A DNA stretch of 45,171 nucleotides from a virus. Each line of letters starts with the position of its first letter. The first letter of the stretch is position 1. The stretch is taken from positions 1 to 45,171 of IMG/VR virus record IMGVR_UViG_3300021356_000038; one strand, 5' to 3'. Below are positions 16,754-26,369 of this stretch, in pieces. The position numbers and the translations under genes are program-made. Below the pieces are notes generated by a model. That model saw only the letters and a list, made by a program, of their open reading frames with translations, was not told the origin of the DNA and did not search any database.

Positions 16754-19700
16754 TCAGGGGCTGTAGAACTTCATCGTCAACTTGGTTGCTGTAGGCTTGT
16801 GGTTTAGACCACCACCTGCTCTTCTAAAAGTAAACTTATACTTGTCGCCTGTGGCTACTGCGGTAGGATCTAAGAAGTTTATCCACACACCACCCTCATC
16901 CTGAGTGGTTGTTCTTGTGGCATAGTTGTCCCCTGCTGCCACGGTAGTGTAGCCACCACCCGTATCTTTCTGAAGTTCCAAGTTTAGCTCGACACGAGCA
17001 CTACCTCCATCACCACCAGCCATGGCATTTACTTCGCAGTAGTAACCATTAATACCCGCTGGAATGGTAAACTCTCCTGCTGCATAAGTCACTGAAGCTG
17101 TGTTGAGTCCTGGAGTATCCCAAGTAAGGAGCGATCCCGCTGTTGTAGGAATTGATCCTGTTCCGGTAAAGCCCGCAGAAAGAAGCTCTACAGTGGTTCC
17201 ACCACCACCTCCCCCAGAACCATTAGCTGCTGCCGTAACTCTTCCTTGTGCATCGACGGTAATATCGGCGCTTGTATACGAGCCTGGAGTGACCGCAGTG
17301 TCAGCAAGCTTGGCAGCAGTAACAGCATCATCGTCAATTTGCGTGGTGCCTACCGTATCAAGGTCTGCTAGGGCACCCGTGTTGGCAGTCGCCCCATCAG
17401 CAACATTGAGCATGGTGCGGACCTGAGTAGTAGTTAGATCTTGTGGGTCTCCAGCAGTAGTAATCTTACCTTTTATGGTGTCTGCGGCCATGTCCCCAAG
17501 CTTACTGTTAAGTATACTATTATTGTCAATCTCAGAAGCACCTACAGTATCAAGATCCGCTAGAGCGCCTGTGTTTGCTGTAGCTCCGTCAGCAACATTC
17601 AGCATGGTTCTTACTTCAGTCGTAGTAAGAGCCTGAGGAACTGCACCTAAACCAGAATCATTACCCAGAATAGTGTTGTCGTTGATTAGCTGATACTTTG
17701 CGTGAGTTACTGCATTGCCTTGAATCTTAGAAGTAGTTACTGCAGTGCTTCCTAGTTTGTTTGTAGTAACAGCCCCCGTGGCTAGTTTGGCTTCAGTGAC
17801 CGCACCGTCACCAATCTTGTCAGAGTTTACAGCAGCATCCTCAATGCGTGCTGTGCTGACGGCCCCGTCAGCAATCTTTGGTCCTGTTACAGCATCAATG
17901 GCTAGTTTGGCTTCAGTGACCGCAGCATCACCAATCTTGATGGTGGTGACCGCGCCGTCCTCAATGCGTGTCGTGCTGACAGAGCTTGTGGCGAGCTTGG
18001 GGCCAGTTACTGCACCCGTAGCCAGCTTATCTGTGGTCACGTTGAGGTCCGCAATCTTGTTAGTGGTTACAGCAGCATTCTCAATGCGTGCTGTGCTGAC
18101 AGCACCATCAGCGATCTTGGCGTTAGTTACTGCGTCAAGAGCAATCTTGTCTTCAGTAACCGCCCCGTCAGCCAGCTTGGCGGCGGTAATGGCAGAACCG
18201 TCAATCTGAGCAGAACCAACCGTATCGAGAGCAGCAAGATTGCCTAAGTTATTCGCAGCCACAGTATCAAATGTAGCGGCACCTTCTTGCGTTATCTCCC
18301 ACTCCTGAACTCCAGCCTTATATCCTTCTATATCTCCGAAGTATTTTCCTCCAAAGCATGTGACTAACGGTCCTTGTGTCGTTGCTGATCTTGTTGCATG
18401 ATAAGTAATGTTACTTATCCAAATCTCGGTCGAGGTCGAAGTGTGAGGAACCATAGTCAACTCTAGAGCCGTCAAGTAGTTTCCTATGGGACATTGAAGT
18501 TTCCAAGCGGAACCACTTTGACCTCCGTATTGAGATATGGCTGTTATATTTGATATGTTGGTGTAAGTTCCATTTTTGTCTTGAACTCTTCCAGAAAGGT
18601 CTAAAATAGATCTACCACCATAGGTATACACATAAAAGTATCCTTGTGCGTATGTAAAACCATTAGAACCTACAAGACCATTAGTTGAAAGATCTAGTGT
18701 TAATGTTATCGGAGACCCGTAGTCTGAATCAGTAGTTCTAGAAATTTTGTAACTAGAATCATAACTTCCATCAAATAGCGCACTTTTTTCGTTTTCAGAA
18801 AGGAAGGTGGTTCCTGCGGAACTGTCCCTAATTCCGCTTACCTCAGTGGGTCTGCCATAAAAGCGATCTGTGACTACATCATTGAAAAGAATCTTAGGCA
18901 TCTCATACCCAGCAGAAGCTTGAGCATAAGTAGAGGCAAACGGCTGAATTAGATCACCGTCTTGAATCAAGTCTGCTACGAAGCCTTCGTCAATTTTTGA
19001 CTCCGTAACTGCTCCTGCGGCGATCTTATCTGAAGTAACAGCGCTTGAACCTATTTTTGCATCAGTCACAGCCCCATTATTTATTTTGCTATTTGTTACC
19101 TGGGAGTCGCCAATTTTAACAGTAGTTACTGCTCCTGAGTCAATCTCGTTACTACCTACGGTGTCAAGATCCGCTAGAGCGCCTGTATTGGCTGTAGCTC
19201 CGTCAGCAACATTCAACATTGTCTGTGCTTGCGTCTTGGTTAATCCAATAGGAGAAGCAGGAGTACCAGCCACATTTCCTAGTAGTCGATTATTAGATAT
19301 AGTTTGAATTTTTGGTAAAGTTACAACAGTGTCATCAATAAGCGATGCTGCATCAATAGTGTCTTTAGAAGCAAGAGCGCCAAGACCAGACACAGAAGAG
19401 GAATCAATACTATTAGGAATATCATTAGATCTTCCAGAACCAAGAACAATAATCTTACCGTTTGATGTTCCTAAGAATTCTACAATTCCAATGTTTTGAA
19501 CTAGCTCCGATGTTCCCGTGGGACGCACGTTGGTCAGTCCCCCATTAGGAGCCACATAAAGAACATCGTTCTCAGCCCAACCTGGAGTATTAGTATCAAT
19601 ATTCTTAGCTACTCCGAAGGCATCTACATATCCATCACTGCCCGTAGTTAGGTCGTCAGATAGAACTCCGATTGCGGGCATGGAAGCAGGAACTGATGCA

Positions 19701-22700
19701 GAAGCTGCTGCGATTGTAATAGTATCTGAACCCCCAACAAAACCAGTCACATAGACTGGTGTTCCTGCGGTGATGGTAGAACCTGTTTGGTTTTTACACG
19801 CAATGTGGTTGGCTCCGATCATGTTACCAACAAGGTGAGTAGAGCCACCCATGTTGATATCTGTATCGAAATTAATTTGAGAGTCTGCGTCAGCACTTAG
19901 ATCTGTATTTTTTAAATGAACTAATGAAGGTGCAGCATCTGTACCTTCTACAAGAACAAAAGCCCCATTTGTATTATCAGATCTTAGCCTTACATTAGAC
20001 TCACCAAGAGCACTAATCTCTAGTGGGACTGAGTTGCTACCTAGTGCGACACGGCTCTTGTCATCAAATTCTAGAAGGGTTTTAGTTGCACCTGAACTTG
20101 TAAGTGCTCCTGAGAAATCTAAAGTATTTCCACCTGCAACGCTTGCAGAGGGGCCAAAGTTGTAAGTTACATCTCCAGATGGAGCAGTGAACTCAAACCC
20201 TCCTGGGATCGCCTCGATAGAGAATGCTTGAGTTCGATAAACAAAGTTTGTGCCATTGTAAACAAGAATCTGCCCCTGATCGGCTGTGTCATCAATTGAC
20301 GCATAAGCACTTTCTCCTATTAGTAAAGCACTAGCTTCGCCAGCGCCCCCACCTCCACCACCAGCGCCTGAAACGGAGGCTAGATCGTCAATGATTGGGA
20401 TTAAGGAGCTAGTGCTACCACTAGGACCATAAATCAACTCTGGACTTAACAAATTAATGGTGTTGACTGCAGACATGCTTGCAGCAAGCTTAGTCACTTG
20501 GATTAAAGCACTCGGATCATTTCCACTTTTTAAAATTACGTTATTTGAATTTGTGGTAAAAATACTTCCGCCGCTTAACCTTAACCCAAGTCCTGTTTCG
20601 TTTACTGGGTTCGTCACCACTGCGCCATCCCCATCAACAAAGCTAAGTCTTCTTTGCAGCGATGATAAACCCCAAGCTTTGGGAGTTCCAATAACCTCAT
20701 CATTTCCAGACAAAGCGGAAAGAGTGGTGGAACCATCAGCAACAATGTTAGAGACATCCGCTATTTCACCAGAAGCGGTATTAACGTAAGTAGAAACATC
20801 TCCTATATTGCCTGAAGCAGTATTAACGTATGCAGAAACATCTTCTATATTGCCTGAAGCGGTATTGACATAAGTTGATACATCTCCTATATTTCCTGAA
20901 GCTGTATTAACATATGCAGAAACATCTTCTATGTTACCGGATGCCGTATTAACGTAAGTTGATACATCTCCTATATTGCCTGAAGCAGTGTTAATGTATG
21001 CAGAAACATCTTCAATATTACCAGATGCCGTATTAACGTAAGTTGATACATCCCCTATATTTCCTGAAGCTGTATTAACGTAAGTTGATACATCTTTTAT
21101 ATTTCCTGAAGCAGTATTTACATAGTCATAACTAGAATCCCAATTACCTGAGGAATCCTGAGTTTTTGTGTACAAACCAAATAATGAGCTAGTGGGTGTA
21201 GTCGGCAAGAGATCTAAATTTACTCTACCTAATCTAATGTCCTCAGTAGCAACTAAACCTGCAACCGCCGCCGAAAGGAAAGAAACTCCAGTGTTTAATG
21301 AACTTACATACTCTACTTTAACTTGCGCGACATCTTTTCCAGAAGGATCTTGAGCCACGGTAGCTATTCGTTTTCCTCTGGGGCTTCTTATTGCTTGAAC
21401 GCCCGAAAGCTGAAAAGCCACACCTGACTGATCCAGTTTATCAAACCCTGTGTCTTCGTCAATGAGTCTGAATTTTTTAGCTATGTTATTTAGCGCACTG
21501 TAAATGTATACATCTGGCCCGCCATTAGCCCCAGGCATCAACCCGGAAAGACTAGAAAGCATACTGGACCCATCAGAAACTATAGCACTTACATCTTCAA
21601 AGCCTGAGACCGCAGAAGCATCATTCCACGTTGACGAGTTTTGATAGACTACAGAACTAACATCTTCAAAGCCTGAGACCGCAGAAGCATCATTCCACGT
21701 TGACGAGTTTTGATAGACTACAGAACTAACATCTTCAAAGCCTGAAACAGCAGAGGCATCATTCCATGTCGAAGAGTTTTGATAAACCACGGAACTAACA
21801 TCTTCAAAACCTGAAACAGCGGAGGCGTCATTCCACGTTGACGAGTTTTGGTAGACTATGGCACTTACACCATCAAAACCTGAAACAGCGGAGGCGTCAT
21901 TCCACGTTGACGAGTTTTGATAAACCACGGAACTAACATCTTCAAAACCTGAAACAGCGGAAGCATCATTCCATGTCGAAGAGTTTTGATAGACTATGGC
22001 ACTTACACCATCAAAACCTGAAACAGCGGAGGCGTCATTCCACGTTGACGAGTTTTGATAAACCACGGAACTAACATCTTCAAAACCTGAAACAGCGGAG
22101 GCGTCATTCCACGTTGACGAGTTTTGATAAACCACAGAGCTAACATCCTCAAAACCTGAAACAGCGGAAGCATCATTCCATGTCGAAGAGTTTTGATAGA
22201 CTATGGCACTTACACCATCAAAACCTGAAACAGCAGAGGCGTCATTCCAAGTCGAAGAATTCTGATAGACTACAGAACTAACATCTTCAAAACCTGAAAC
22301 AGCGGAAGCATCATTCCACGTTGAGGAGTTTTGATATACTATGGCACTTACACCATCAAAACCTGAAACAGCGGAAGCATCATTCCACGTTGAGGAGTTT
22401 TGATATACTACAGAGCTAACATTAGTAAATCCAGTTACGTCACCGCTTAGGCTACTTACATCACCACTGAGGTCAGTAATATCGGAGCTTAGTCCTAATA
22501 GATTGTCTACAACTCCTGGCCCAGTTAAGGCGGAAACGGAATCAATTTGACCTTGGAAATCGCTAACATCGCTGCTAAGGCTGCTTACATCTGCGCTAAG
22601 AGTATTGAAATCATCGGGTAACGCCGATAAAATAGGAGCAATAGGAACAAGCGAAGACAGGTTGTCAATATCTTCTTGGAAAGCAGAAACATCACCACTA

Positions 22701-22927
22701 AGGCTATTTACGTCTCCGCTAAGAGCATTAAAATCATCAGGTAACGCCGACAAAATGGGAGCAATCGGAACTAAAGGCTCTAGTTGAGCTACCGAACTAA
22801 CTGCATCATTTACAGCCGAAGGTAAGACACTAGAAGATATAGTGTCTTCTTCGTTAGAAGCAATTAAACCCGTAGGTCTCCCTAACTCATCTACGTCTAC
22901 AAATACTAATGATGATAACTCTGCCAT
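16754..22927 (-). CDS. Giant repetitive long tail fibre protein
   Basis: The protein has 2057 aa and is nearly free of Cys. In order: short coiled Leu/Ser/Asp heptads (about 40-165), twelve 23-residue repeats with the core YQNSSTWNDASAVSGF (about 170-450), nine 14-residue repeats with the core YVNTASGNI (about 600-725), beta-rich segments with a collagen-free Gly-rich hinge (about 850), three copies of TMLNVADGATANTGALADLD, many 11-residue repeats of the type GAVTxxKIxDx (about 1330 and 1620-1810) and a globular C-terminal tip (about 1920-2057). Such repeats occur in proximal and distal fibres of T4-like phages and set fibre length. A strong ribosome-binding site (AGAGGAG) and a CTAAATAA late-type promoter precede the ATG. 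It should bind host-surface receptors. Confidence 0.8.
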   Translation of the reverse strand: MAELSSLVFVDVDELGRPTGLIASNEEDTISSSVLPSAVNDAVSSVAQLEPLVPIAPILSALPDDFNALSGDVNSLSGDVSAFQEDIDNLSSLVPIAPILSALPDDFNTLSADVSSLSSDVSDFQGQIDSVSALTGPGVVDNLLGLSSDITDLSGDVSSLSGDVTGFTNVSSVVYQNSSTWNDASAVSGFDGVSAIVYQNSSTWNDASAVSGFEDVSSVVYQNSSTWNDASAVSGFDGVSAIVYQNSSTWNDASAVSGFEDVSSVVYQNSSTWNDASAVSGFEDVSSVVYQNSSTWNDASAVSGFDGVSAIVYQNSSTWNDASAVSGFEDVSSVVYQNSSTWNDASAVSGFDGVSAIVYQNSSTWNDASAVSGFEDVSSVVYQNSSTWNDASAVSGFEDVSSVVYQNSSTWNDASAVSGFEDVSSVVYQNSSTWNDASAVSGFEDVSAIVSDGSSMLSSLSGLMPGANGGPDVYIYSALNNIAKKFRLIDEDTGFDKLDQSGVAFQLSGVQAIRSPRGKRIATVAQDPSGKDVAQVKVEYVSSLNTGVSFLSAAVAGLVATEDIRLGRVNLDLLPTTPTSSLFGLYTKTQDSSGNWDSSYDYVNTASGNIKDVSTYVNTASGNIGDVSTYVNTASGNIEDVSAYINTASGNIGDVSTYVNTASGNIEDVSAYVNTASGNIGDVSTYVNTASGNIEDVSAYVNTASGNIGDVSTYVNTASGEIADVSNIVADGSTTLSALSGNDEVIGTPKAWGLSSLQRRLSFVDGDGAVVTNPVNETGLGLRLSGGSIFTTNSNNVILKSGNDPSALIQVTKLAASMSAVNTINLLSPELIYGPSGSTSSLIPIIDDLASVSGAGGGGGGAGEASALLIGESAYASIDDTADQGQILVYNGTNFVYRTQAFSIEAIPGGFEFTAPSGDVTYNFGPSASVAGGNTLDFSGALTSSGATKTLLEFDDKSRVALGSNSVPLEISALGESNVRLRSDNTNGAFVLVEGTDAAPSLVHLKNTDLSADADSQINFDTDINMGGSTHLVGNMIGANHIACKNQTGSTITAGTPVYVTGFVGGSDTITIAAASASVPASMPAIGVLSDDLTTGSDGYVDAFGVAKNIDTNTPGWAENDVLYVAPNGGLTNVRPTGTSELVQNIGIVEFLGTSNGKIIVLGSGRSNDIPNSIDSSSVSGLGALASKDTIDAASLIDDTVVTLPKIQTISNNRLLGNVAGTPASPIGLTKTQAQTMLNVADGATANTGALADLDTVGSNEIDSGAVTTVKIGDSQVTNSKINNGAVTDAKIGSSAVTSDKIAAGAVTESKIDEGFVADLIQDGDLIQPFASTYAQASAGYEMPKILFNDVVTDRFYGRPTEVSGIRDSSAGTTFLSENEKSALFDGSYDSSYKISRTTDSDYGSPITLTLDLSTNGLVGSNGFTYAQGYFYVYTYGGRSILDLSGRVQDKNGTYTNISNITAISQYGGQSGSAWKLQCPIGNYLTALELTMVPHTSTSTEIWISNITYHATRSATTQGPLVTCFGGKYFGDIEGYKAGVQEWEITQEGAATFDTVAANNLGNLAALDTVGSAQIDGSAITAAKLADGAVTEDKIALDAVTNAKIADGAVSTARIENAAVTTNKIADLNVTTDKLATGAVTGPKLATSSVSTTRIEDGAVTTIKIGDAAVTEAKLAIDAVTGPKIADGAVSTARIEDAAVNSDKIGDGAVTEAKLATGAVTTNKLGSTAVTTSKIQGNAVTHAKYQLINDNTILGNDSGLGAVPQALTTTEVRTMLNVADGATANTGALADLDTVGASEIDNNSILNSKLGDMAADTIKGKITTAGDPQDLTTTQVRTMLNVADGATANTGALADLDTVGTTQIDDDAVTAAKLADTAVTPGSYTSADITVDAQGRVTAAANGSGGGGGGTTVELLSAGFTGTGSIPTTAGSLLTWDTPGLNTASVTYAAGEFTIPAGINGYYCEVNAMAGGDGGSARVELNLELQKDTGGGYTTVAAGDNYATRTTTQDEGGVWINFLDPTAVATGDKYKFTFRRAGGGLNHKPTATKLTMKFYSP
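20752..21130 (-). repeat. Nine tandem 42-bp repeats in the tail-fibre gene
   Basis: Nine 14-residue units with the core YVNTASGNI and alternating links GDVST and EDVSA. The edges are approximate. Silent differences between copies are more numerous than in the 69-bp array, so this array looks older. Confidence 0.85.
21594..22421 (-). repeat. Twelve tandem 69-bp repeats in the tail-fibre gene
   Basis: Twelve in-frame copies of a 69-bp unit (23 residues) follow each other without interruption; the edges given are approximate. The units are of two kinds, linked by EDVSSVV or DGVSAIV, and neighbouring copies are almost identical in DNA, including silent positions. This points to recent duplication and copy-number change by recombination. 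Confidence 0.9.
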
Positions 22928-22941
22928 AACACTCCTCTAAA

Positions 22942-22950
22942 CTTATTTAG
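22942..22950 (-). promoter_or_regulatory. Possible T4-type late promoter before the tail fibre
   Basis: The minus strand reads CTAAATAAG 15 nt upstream of the fibre start codon, followed by an AGAGGAG ribosome-binding site. T4 late promoters are a single TATAAATA at -10. The same octamer (CTAAATAA) occurs before the SGNH hydrolase gene. Two occurrences are suggestive but not proof. Confidence 0.4.
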
Positions 22951-22984
22951 TGCTATGTTTCAATAATATTACTTTTATCAAGCG

Positions 22985-24589
22985 TCAACCCATACCCTTT
23001 ACTAGATCATCAATCACTTTATCAAACTCAGACAAATCGTCTATGGCTTCTTGCTCGGTTTTTGGTTCTTCGTTTGTAGAAGGTTTTTGTGCCTCTTCCT
23101 GAGATTTAACTTCTTCAGCATCGTCTAAAGCCGCCTCAGCTTCGATAGAATCTACTTTACTTTCGTGTTCTGCCTTCTTTTCTATGTCTTTGTCTGTAAC
23201 CTTTTCCTCTTTTGGATCGGCGGCTTCTTCAACATCTTCTAGGTTTTCGTCGCTAGAGTAATTTGCATCTTTTTCAGAAAGCTGCTCCTGAATATTATTT
23301 ACCAAGTTTTTTATATCTGAAAGCTGTCCCGTGATTCGTTTAAAATCCAACTTTTCTTTAGTACCTTCTTCTAAAATGCAGTCATAACCAGCGGAGACAA
23401 ACATCTCAAGAAGGAAGTCATTGACATCAATACACTCAACGCCGTGCTTTCCTTTTAAGTTGTGTGCCATCTCCGACAAAGTTCTCTTAAGAACACTGCC
23501 CTTTGGAGATAATCTGGACAAAGCTTCAAAGATGACAACTTGAGTGTTTGCTAGGCTTTTAAATGAAGCAGGATCTTGCAGATTTTGAATATTAATCCCA
23601 TACTTTTCATTTATGTTGTTTACAAAAACTTCTTTTACGTCTTTTTTATATTCAAAGATTCTAGAGGCGAACTCTTGAATATCCTTATCTGTAACTCCCA
23701 ACGCCCCATCTACAGAAGCCAAGCAGTTAGAAAAAGTTTCATATAGACTCTTTTTGGATGCCAGGGCTAGATAAGGAACCTCAACGAGTGCTTCACTTAA
23801 AGCGCCTACCGTGGTTTCTGCGTCTTCAAACACCATGCTAGCTAGAGTCTTTATGGCAGGAGAGCTAGCCCAAACCATTTCAAAATTTCTTTTAGATTCT
23901 ATGATTTCTTTCTTTATGAGTTCTTGACGGCAAACCATCTCATAAATGGACTCATTGACACCTCTCTTCAAGCTGTATTCTCCTTCCTCCTGTAAATCTT
24001 CAAGAGTTAGCCTAGGAAAATTAAAAGCTTGTGAAACTGCGTTAGACAAATTCACAGCGTTTCTTACCTCAGGAACTTGAATAATTTTTTCTATGTTTTC
24101 TGATAAAAATGAACTTAGCTGGGGAACAACCTCAAGAAGATTTTTAAACTCTTCTGAGTCAATGATCTTCTCAGTTTCGGCTAATTTAGCGCACTGCTCA
24201 TGAAGTCTTTTTTGCACCCCGGAAAGCTTTAGTCTATTTTCCCAAAGAGTAAGAATGTCCGAAAAGCTGTCATCGGCAGACCCGTACTCAGAATAATGAA
24301 TATTTTCAATAAATGAGTGCATCTTTTCATTTACAAAGCCATCGAATGTTTCCTCATCATCAAAAACCGAAGAGTCTTGAATTTTGATGTTTTTCAAAGT
24401 AACTTCTTCGGAAATAGTAAACATTCCCGTAATAACTTTACCACTCTCGGTAAGGTAAGTTACTTGCTCATTATTTCCGTCCATGCTGAAAAGCATAACA
24501 TTCTCTCGGATTGACCTGCCGATGCAGTCACCTAGTTTTACAAGGTGGGTGATTGTCTTGTCTCTCTCTTCAAATAATCTTGAAAACAT
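22985..24589 (-). CDS. Large helical protein between portal and tail fibre, function unknown
   Basis: This 534-aa protein is mainly helical. Its last 100 residues are very acidic and low-complexity (long Glu/Asp/Lys runs such as EDVEEAADPKEEKVTDKD), ending LSEFDKVIDDLVKGMG. The first 70 residues look beta-rich. Position directly after the portal gene and an acidic, probably disordered tail could fit a scaffold or prohead-core protein, but I see no family signature and make no firm claim. GGAG 9 nt upstream supports the ATG at 24589. Confidence 0.6.
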   Translation of the reverse strand: MFSRLFEERDKTITHLVKLGDCIGRSIRENVMLFSMDGNNEQVTYLTESGKVITGMFTISEEVTLKNIKIQDSSVFDDEETFDGFVNEKMHSFIENIHYSEYGSADDSFSDILTLWENRLKLSGVQKRLHEQCAKLAETEKIIDSEEFKNLLEVVPQLSSFLSENIEKIIQVPEVRNAVNLSNAVSQAFNFPRLTLEDLQEEGEYSLKRGVNESIYEMVCRQELIKKEIIESKRNFEMVWASSPAIKTLASMVFEDAETTVGALSEALVEVPYLALASKKSLYETFSNCLASVDGALGVTDKDIQEFASRIFEYKKDVKEVFVNNINEKYGINIQNLQDPASFKSLANTQVVIFEALSRLSPKGSVLKRTLSEMAHNLKGKHGVECIDVNDFLLEMFVSAGYDCILEEGTKEKLDFKRITGQLSDIKNLVNNIQEQLSEKDANYSSDENLEDVEEAADPKEEKVTDKDIEKKAEHESKVDSIEAEAALDDAEEVKSQEEAQKPSTNEEPKTEQEAIDDLSEFDKVIDDLVKGMG

Positions 24590-24617
24590 TTTATTATCTC
24601 CGTTTTAGTTATATAGA

Positions 24618-26369
24618 TTAGCTTTCTAATAGCTCTTCAGCTTTTTGCTTTTGTTTTTGTACAATTCTACCCATTACTTCTTTTGCTTGCTCGTCCATCG
24701 TGCGGTTAAGCATAAATTCTACAGGACTCTCCGTGCTTTCATTAGCCGTCGAAGGTGATGGAGTTTGCGCTTCAGGCGTTCCTTCAGGGTTTAGATCTGC
24801 TTGCATTTCTGCGTCCTCGATATCTTCTTTTTTCTTTTCTTCTATTATCCTATTCGCTTGCTCTTCTGTCATATCAAAATATTCCATGTAAAGCTGCTTT
24901 TTAGGAAGAAGATTAAGTCCTTGTGCCGCCTGAATAACTCTAATCTTTTGCTCATCTAGATCCAGCTTTCTCTTAGCAGACATGTCCGAGGGTTCAGGAA
25001 GTTTAATTCTAAGCTTCTTAATTAAACTAGCGGGGAAGCCTTTAAGCTGTAAGTGTCTCTTAGCTAAATTCTCAAGACCACTTTCTATGTCTACCTGAAC
25101 TCTTTGAATAGTTCGAGCAAACTTTACGTCAAGTTGAGATAGGTTAGCTTTTCTTTCTGGGGACTTATCTTTCTCTACAAGATAATCTTTTGGGATCTTA
25201 AGAGCCGCTAGAAGCTTATCTCTGTAATATCTAACATCCTCAATCTCTCCGAGGTTAGTGGCACCTGGAAGCGTTTCAATCTTGGTTCCTCTTCCATTTT
25301 TGGTAGCCACAAAGAAGTCTTCGTCAAGAGACATGGGGTTGTACCTAGCATTTACTTGTGATGTAGATCCTTGATAGAATTTCTCTTTTTTGAACTTTTG
25401 TTTGATACGCTCAATGAACATCTCGGCCTTGCTTGTAGGCAGGTTACCTGTATCAATATAGAATATACGCCGCTCAGGAGCGCGGGAAAGGCGATAGATC
25501 ATCATAGCATCTTCCATCATTTTCAACGAGCGGAAGATTCTATGGCATAACGCTGCGATAGATTTACCATAGGGATAGAATACAGGATCCGAAGTATGAA
25601 GCCGGAAGTGTACGATTTGATGCTTGTCTAGCTCGATATACTTTACTGGACGCTGCTCCCCAGTACCGTTGTAGAGAACTTCATTTACATCGGAAGAAGG
25701 GATCTCTTGAAGAAACTTTTTTAGGTAGCCAAACTCATTTTCCACACGAAGGAGATAATTAGGATTAAGAACTTTTAATTTTTTAATACCCTCTTCAGGC
25801 TTCTCCACATTAACAATCATCTCAATAAAACAATCACCATACTTGACTGTGTTTCTGGCAATATCCCACAAGATCTTATCTAATTTTATATCAGAAAAAA
25901 AGTTCTCTACTTCATTAACAACTAGCGTATTTTCCGAATCAACTGTCCATCGCTCTCCCTTCGCACCCTTTTGAGTGGTATCATCAGCATAAATATCAAA
26001 AGCCGAACCAATCTCAGGATACTCATCCATCTCTTCGTATTCTTTGTATCTTTTCTTTCTGTTTAGTTCATTTTGGGGGACTACTGGATTTCTAATTACA
26101 CCTCCAATGGCTGGGCTGTCAACACCCGGAGTATCTTTTAGCACCCCTGTAGCCTTAATTGTATCTCCAGTTAGTGCGGTAGGCTGTCCTTGATCTAATG
26201 CCTTCTGTACTGCTGGCTGGGCCTTTGTAGCAAAGAACTTTGCAAAAAACCTACCTATGGGGCCTGTAGGAGTATAGTAAGTTCCTGAGCGCCCCGCAGA
26301 CCCACCAAAGTTTGTATACCCGCTTTCGTTAACAGGCTCTTCGTTATTCTCTTCTATTTTATCAACCAT
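24618..26369 (-). CDS. 20: Portal vertex protein gp20
   Basis: This 583-aa protein matches T4 gp20 portal proteins. Examples are the GSAFDIYADDTTQ segment at about 124, DIARNTVKYGDCFIEMIVN, and the stem/clip region around IYRLSRAPERRIFYIDTGNL, then ARYNPMSLDEDFFVATKNGR and LLAALKIPKDYL. The portal dodecamer forms the DNA gate of the head, nucleates head assembly and docks the terminase. T4 gp20 has 524 aa. Here the N-terminus (about 90 residues, Gly/Pro/Thr-rich) and the C-terminus (Gln/Glu/Pro/Ser-rich) are extended. The start overlaps the terminase end by 16 nt. Confidence 0.9.
   Translation of the reverse strand: MVDKIEENNEEPVNESGYTNFGGSAGRSGTYYTPTGPIGRFFAKFFATKAQPAVQKALDQGQPTALTGDTIKATGVLKDTPGVDSPAIGGVIRNPVVPQNELNRKKRYKEYEEMDEYPEIGSAFDIYADDTTQKGAKGERWTVDSENTLVVNEVENFFSDIKLDKILWDIARNTVKYGDCFIEMIVNVEKPEEGIKKLKVLNPNYLLRVENEFGYLKKFLQEIPSSDVNEVLYNGTGEQRPVKYIELDKHQIVHFRLHTSDPVFYPYGKSIAALCHRIFRSLKMMEDAMMIYRLSRAPERRIFYIDTGNLPTSKAEMFIERIKQKFKKEKFYQGSTSQVNARYNPMSLDEDFFVATKNGRGTKIETLPGATNLGEIEDVRYYRDKLLAALKIPKDYLVEKDKSPERKANLSQLDVKFARTIQRVQVDIESGLENLAKRHLQLKGFPASLIKKLRIKLPEPSDMSAKRKLDLDEQKIRVIQAAQGLNLLPKKQLYMEYFDMTEEQANRIIEEKKKEDIEDAEMQADLNPEGTPEAQTPSPSTANESTESPVEFMLNRTMDEQAKEVMGRIVQKQKQKAEELLES

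Noticed and set aside
17100-20789. Long plus-strand frames opposite the tail-fibre gene
   Set aside because: They are antisense shadows of repeated codons in the fibre gene: rich in Val, Ser, Ala and Thr, without ribosome-binding sites and with repeats that mirror the fibre repeats.
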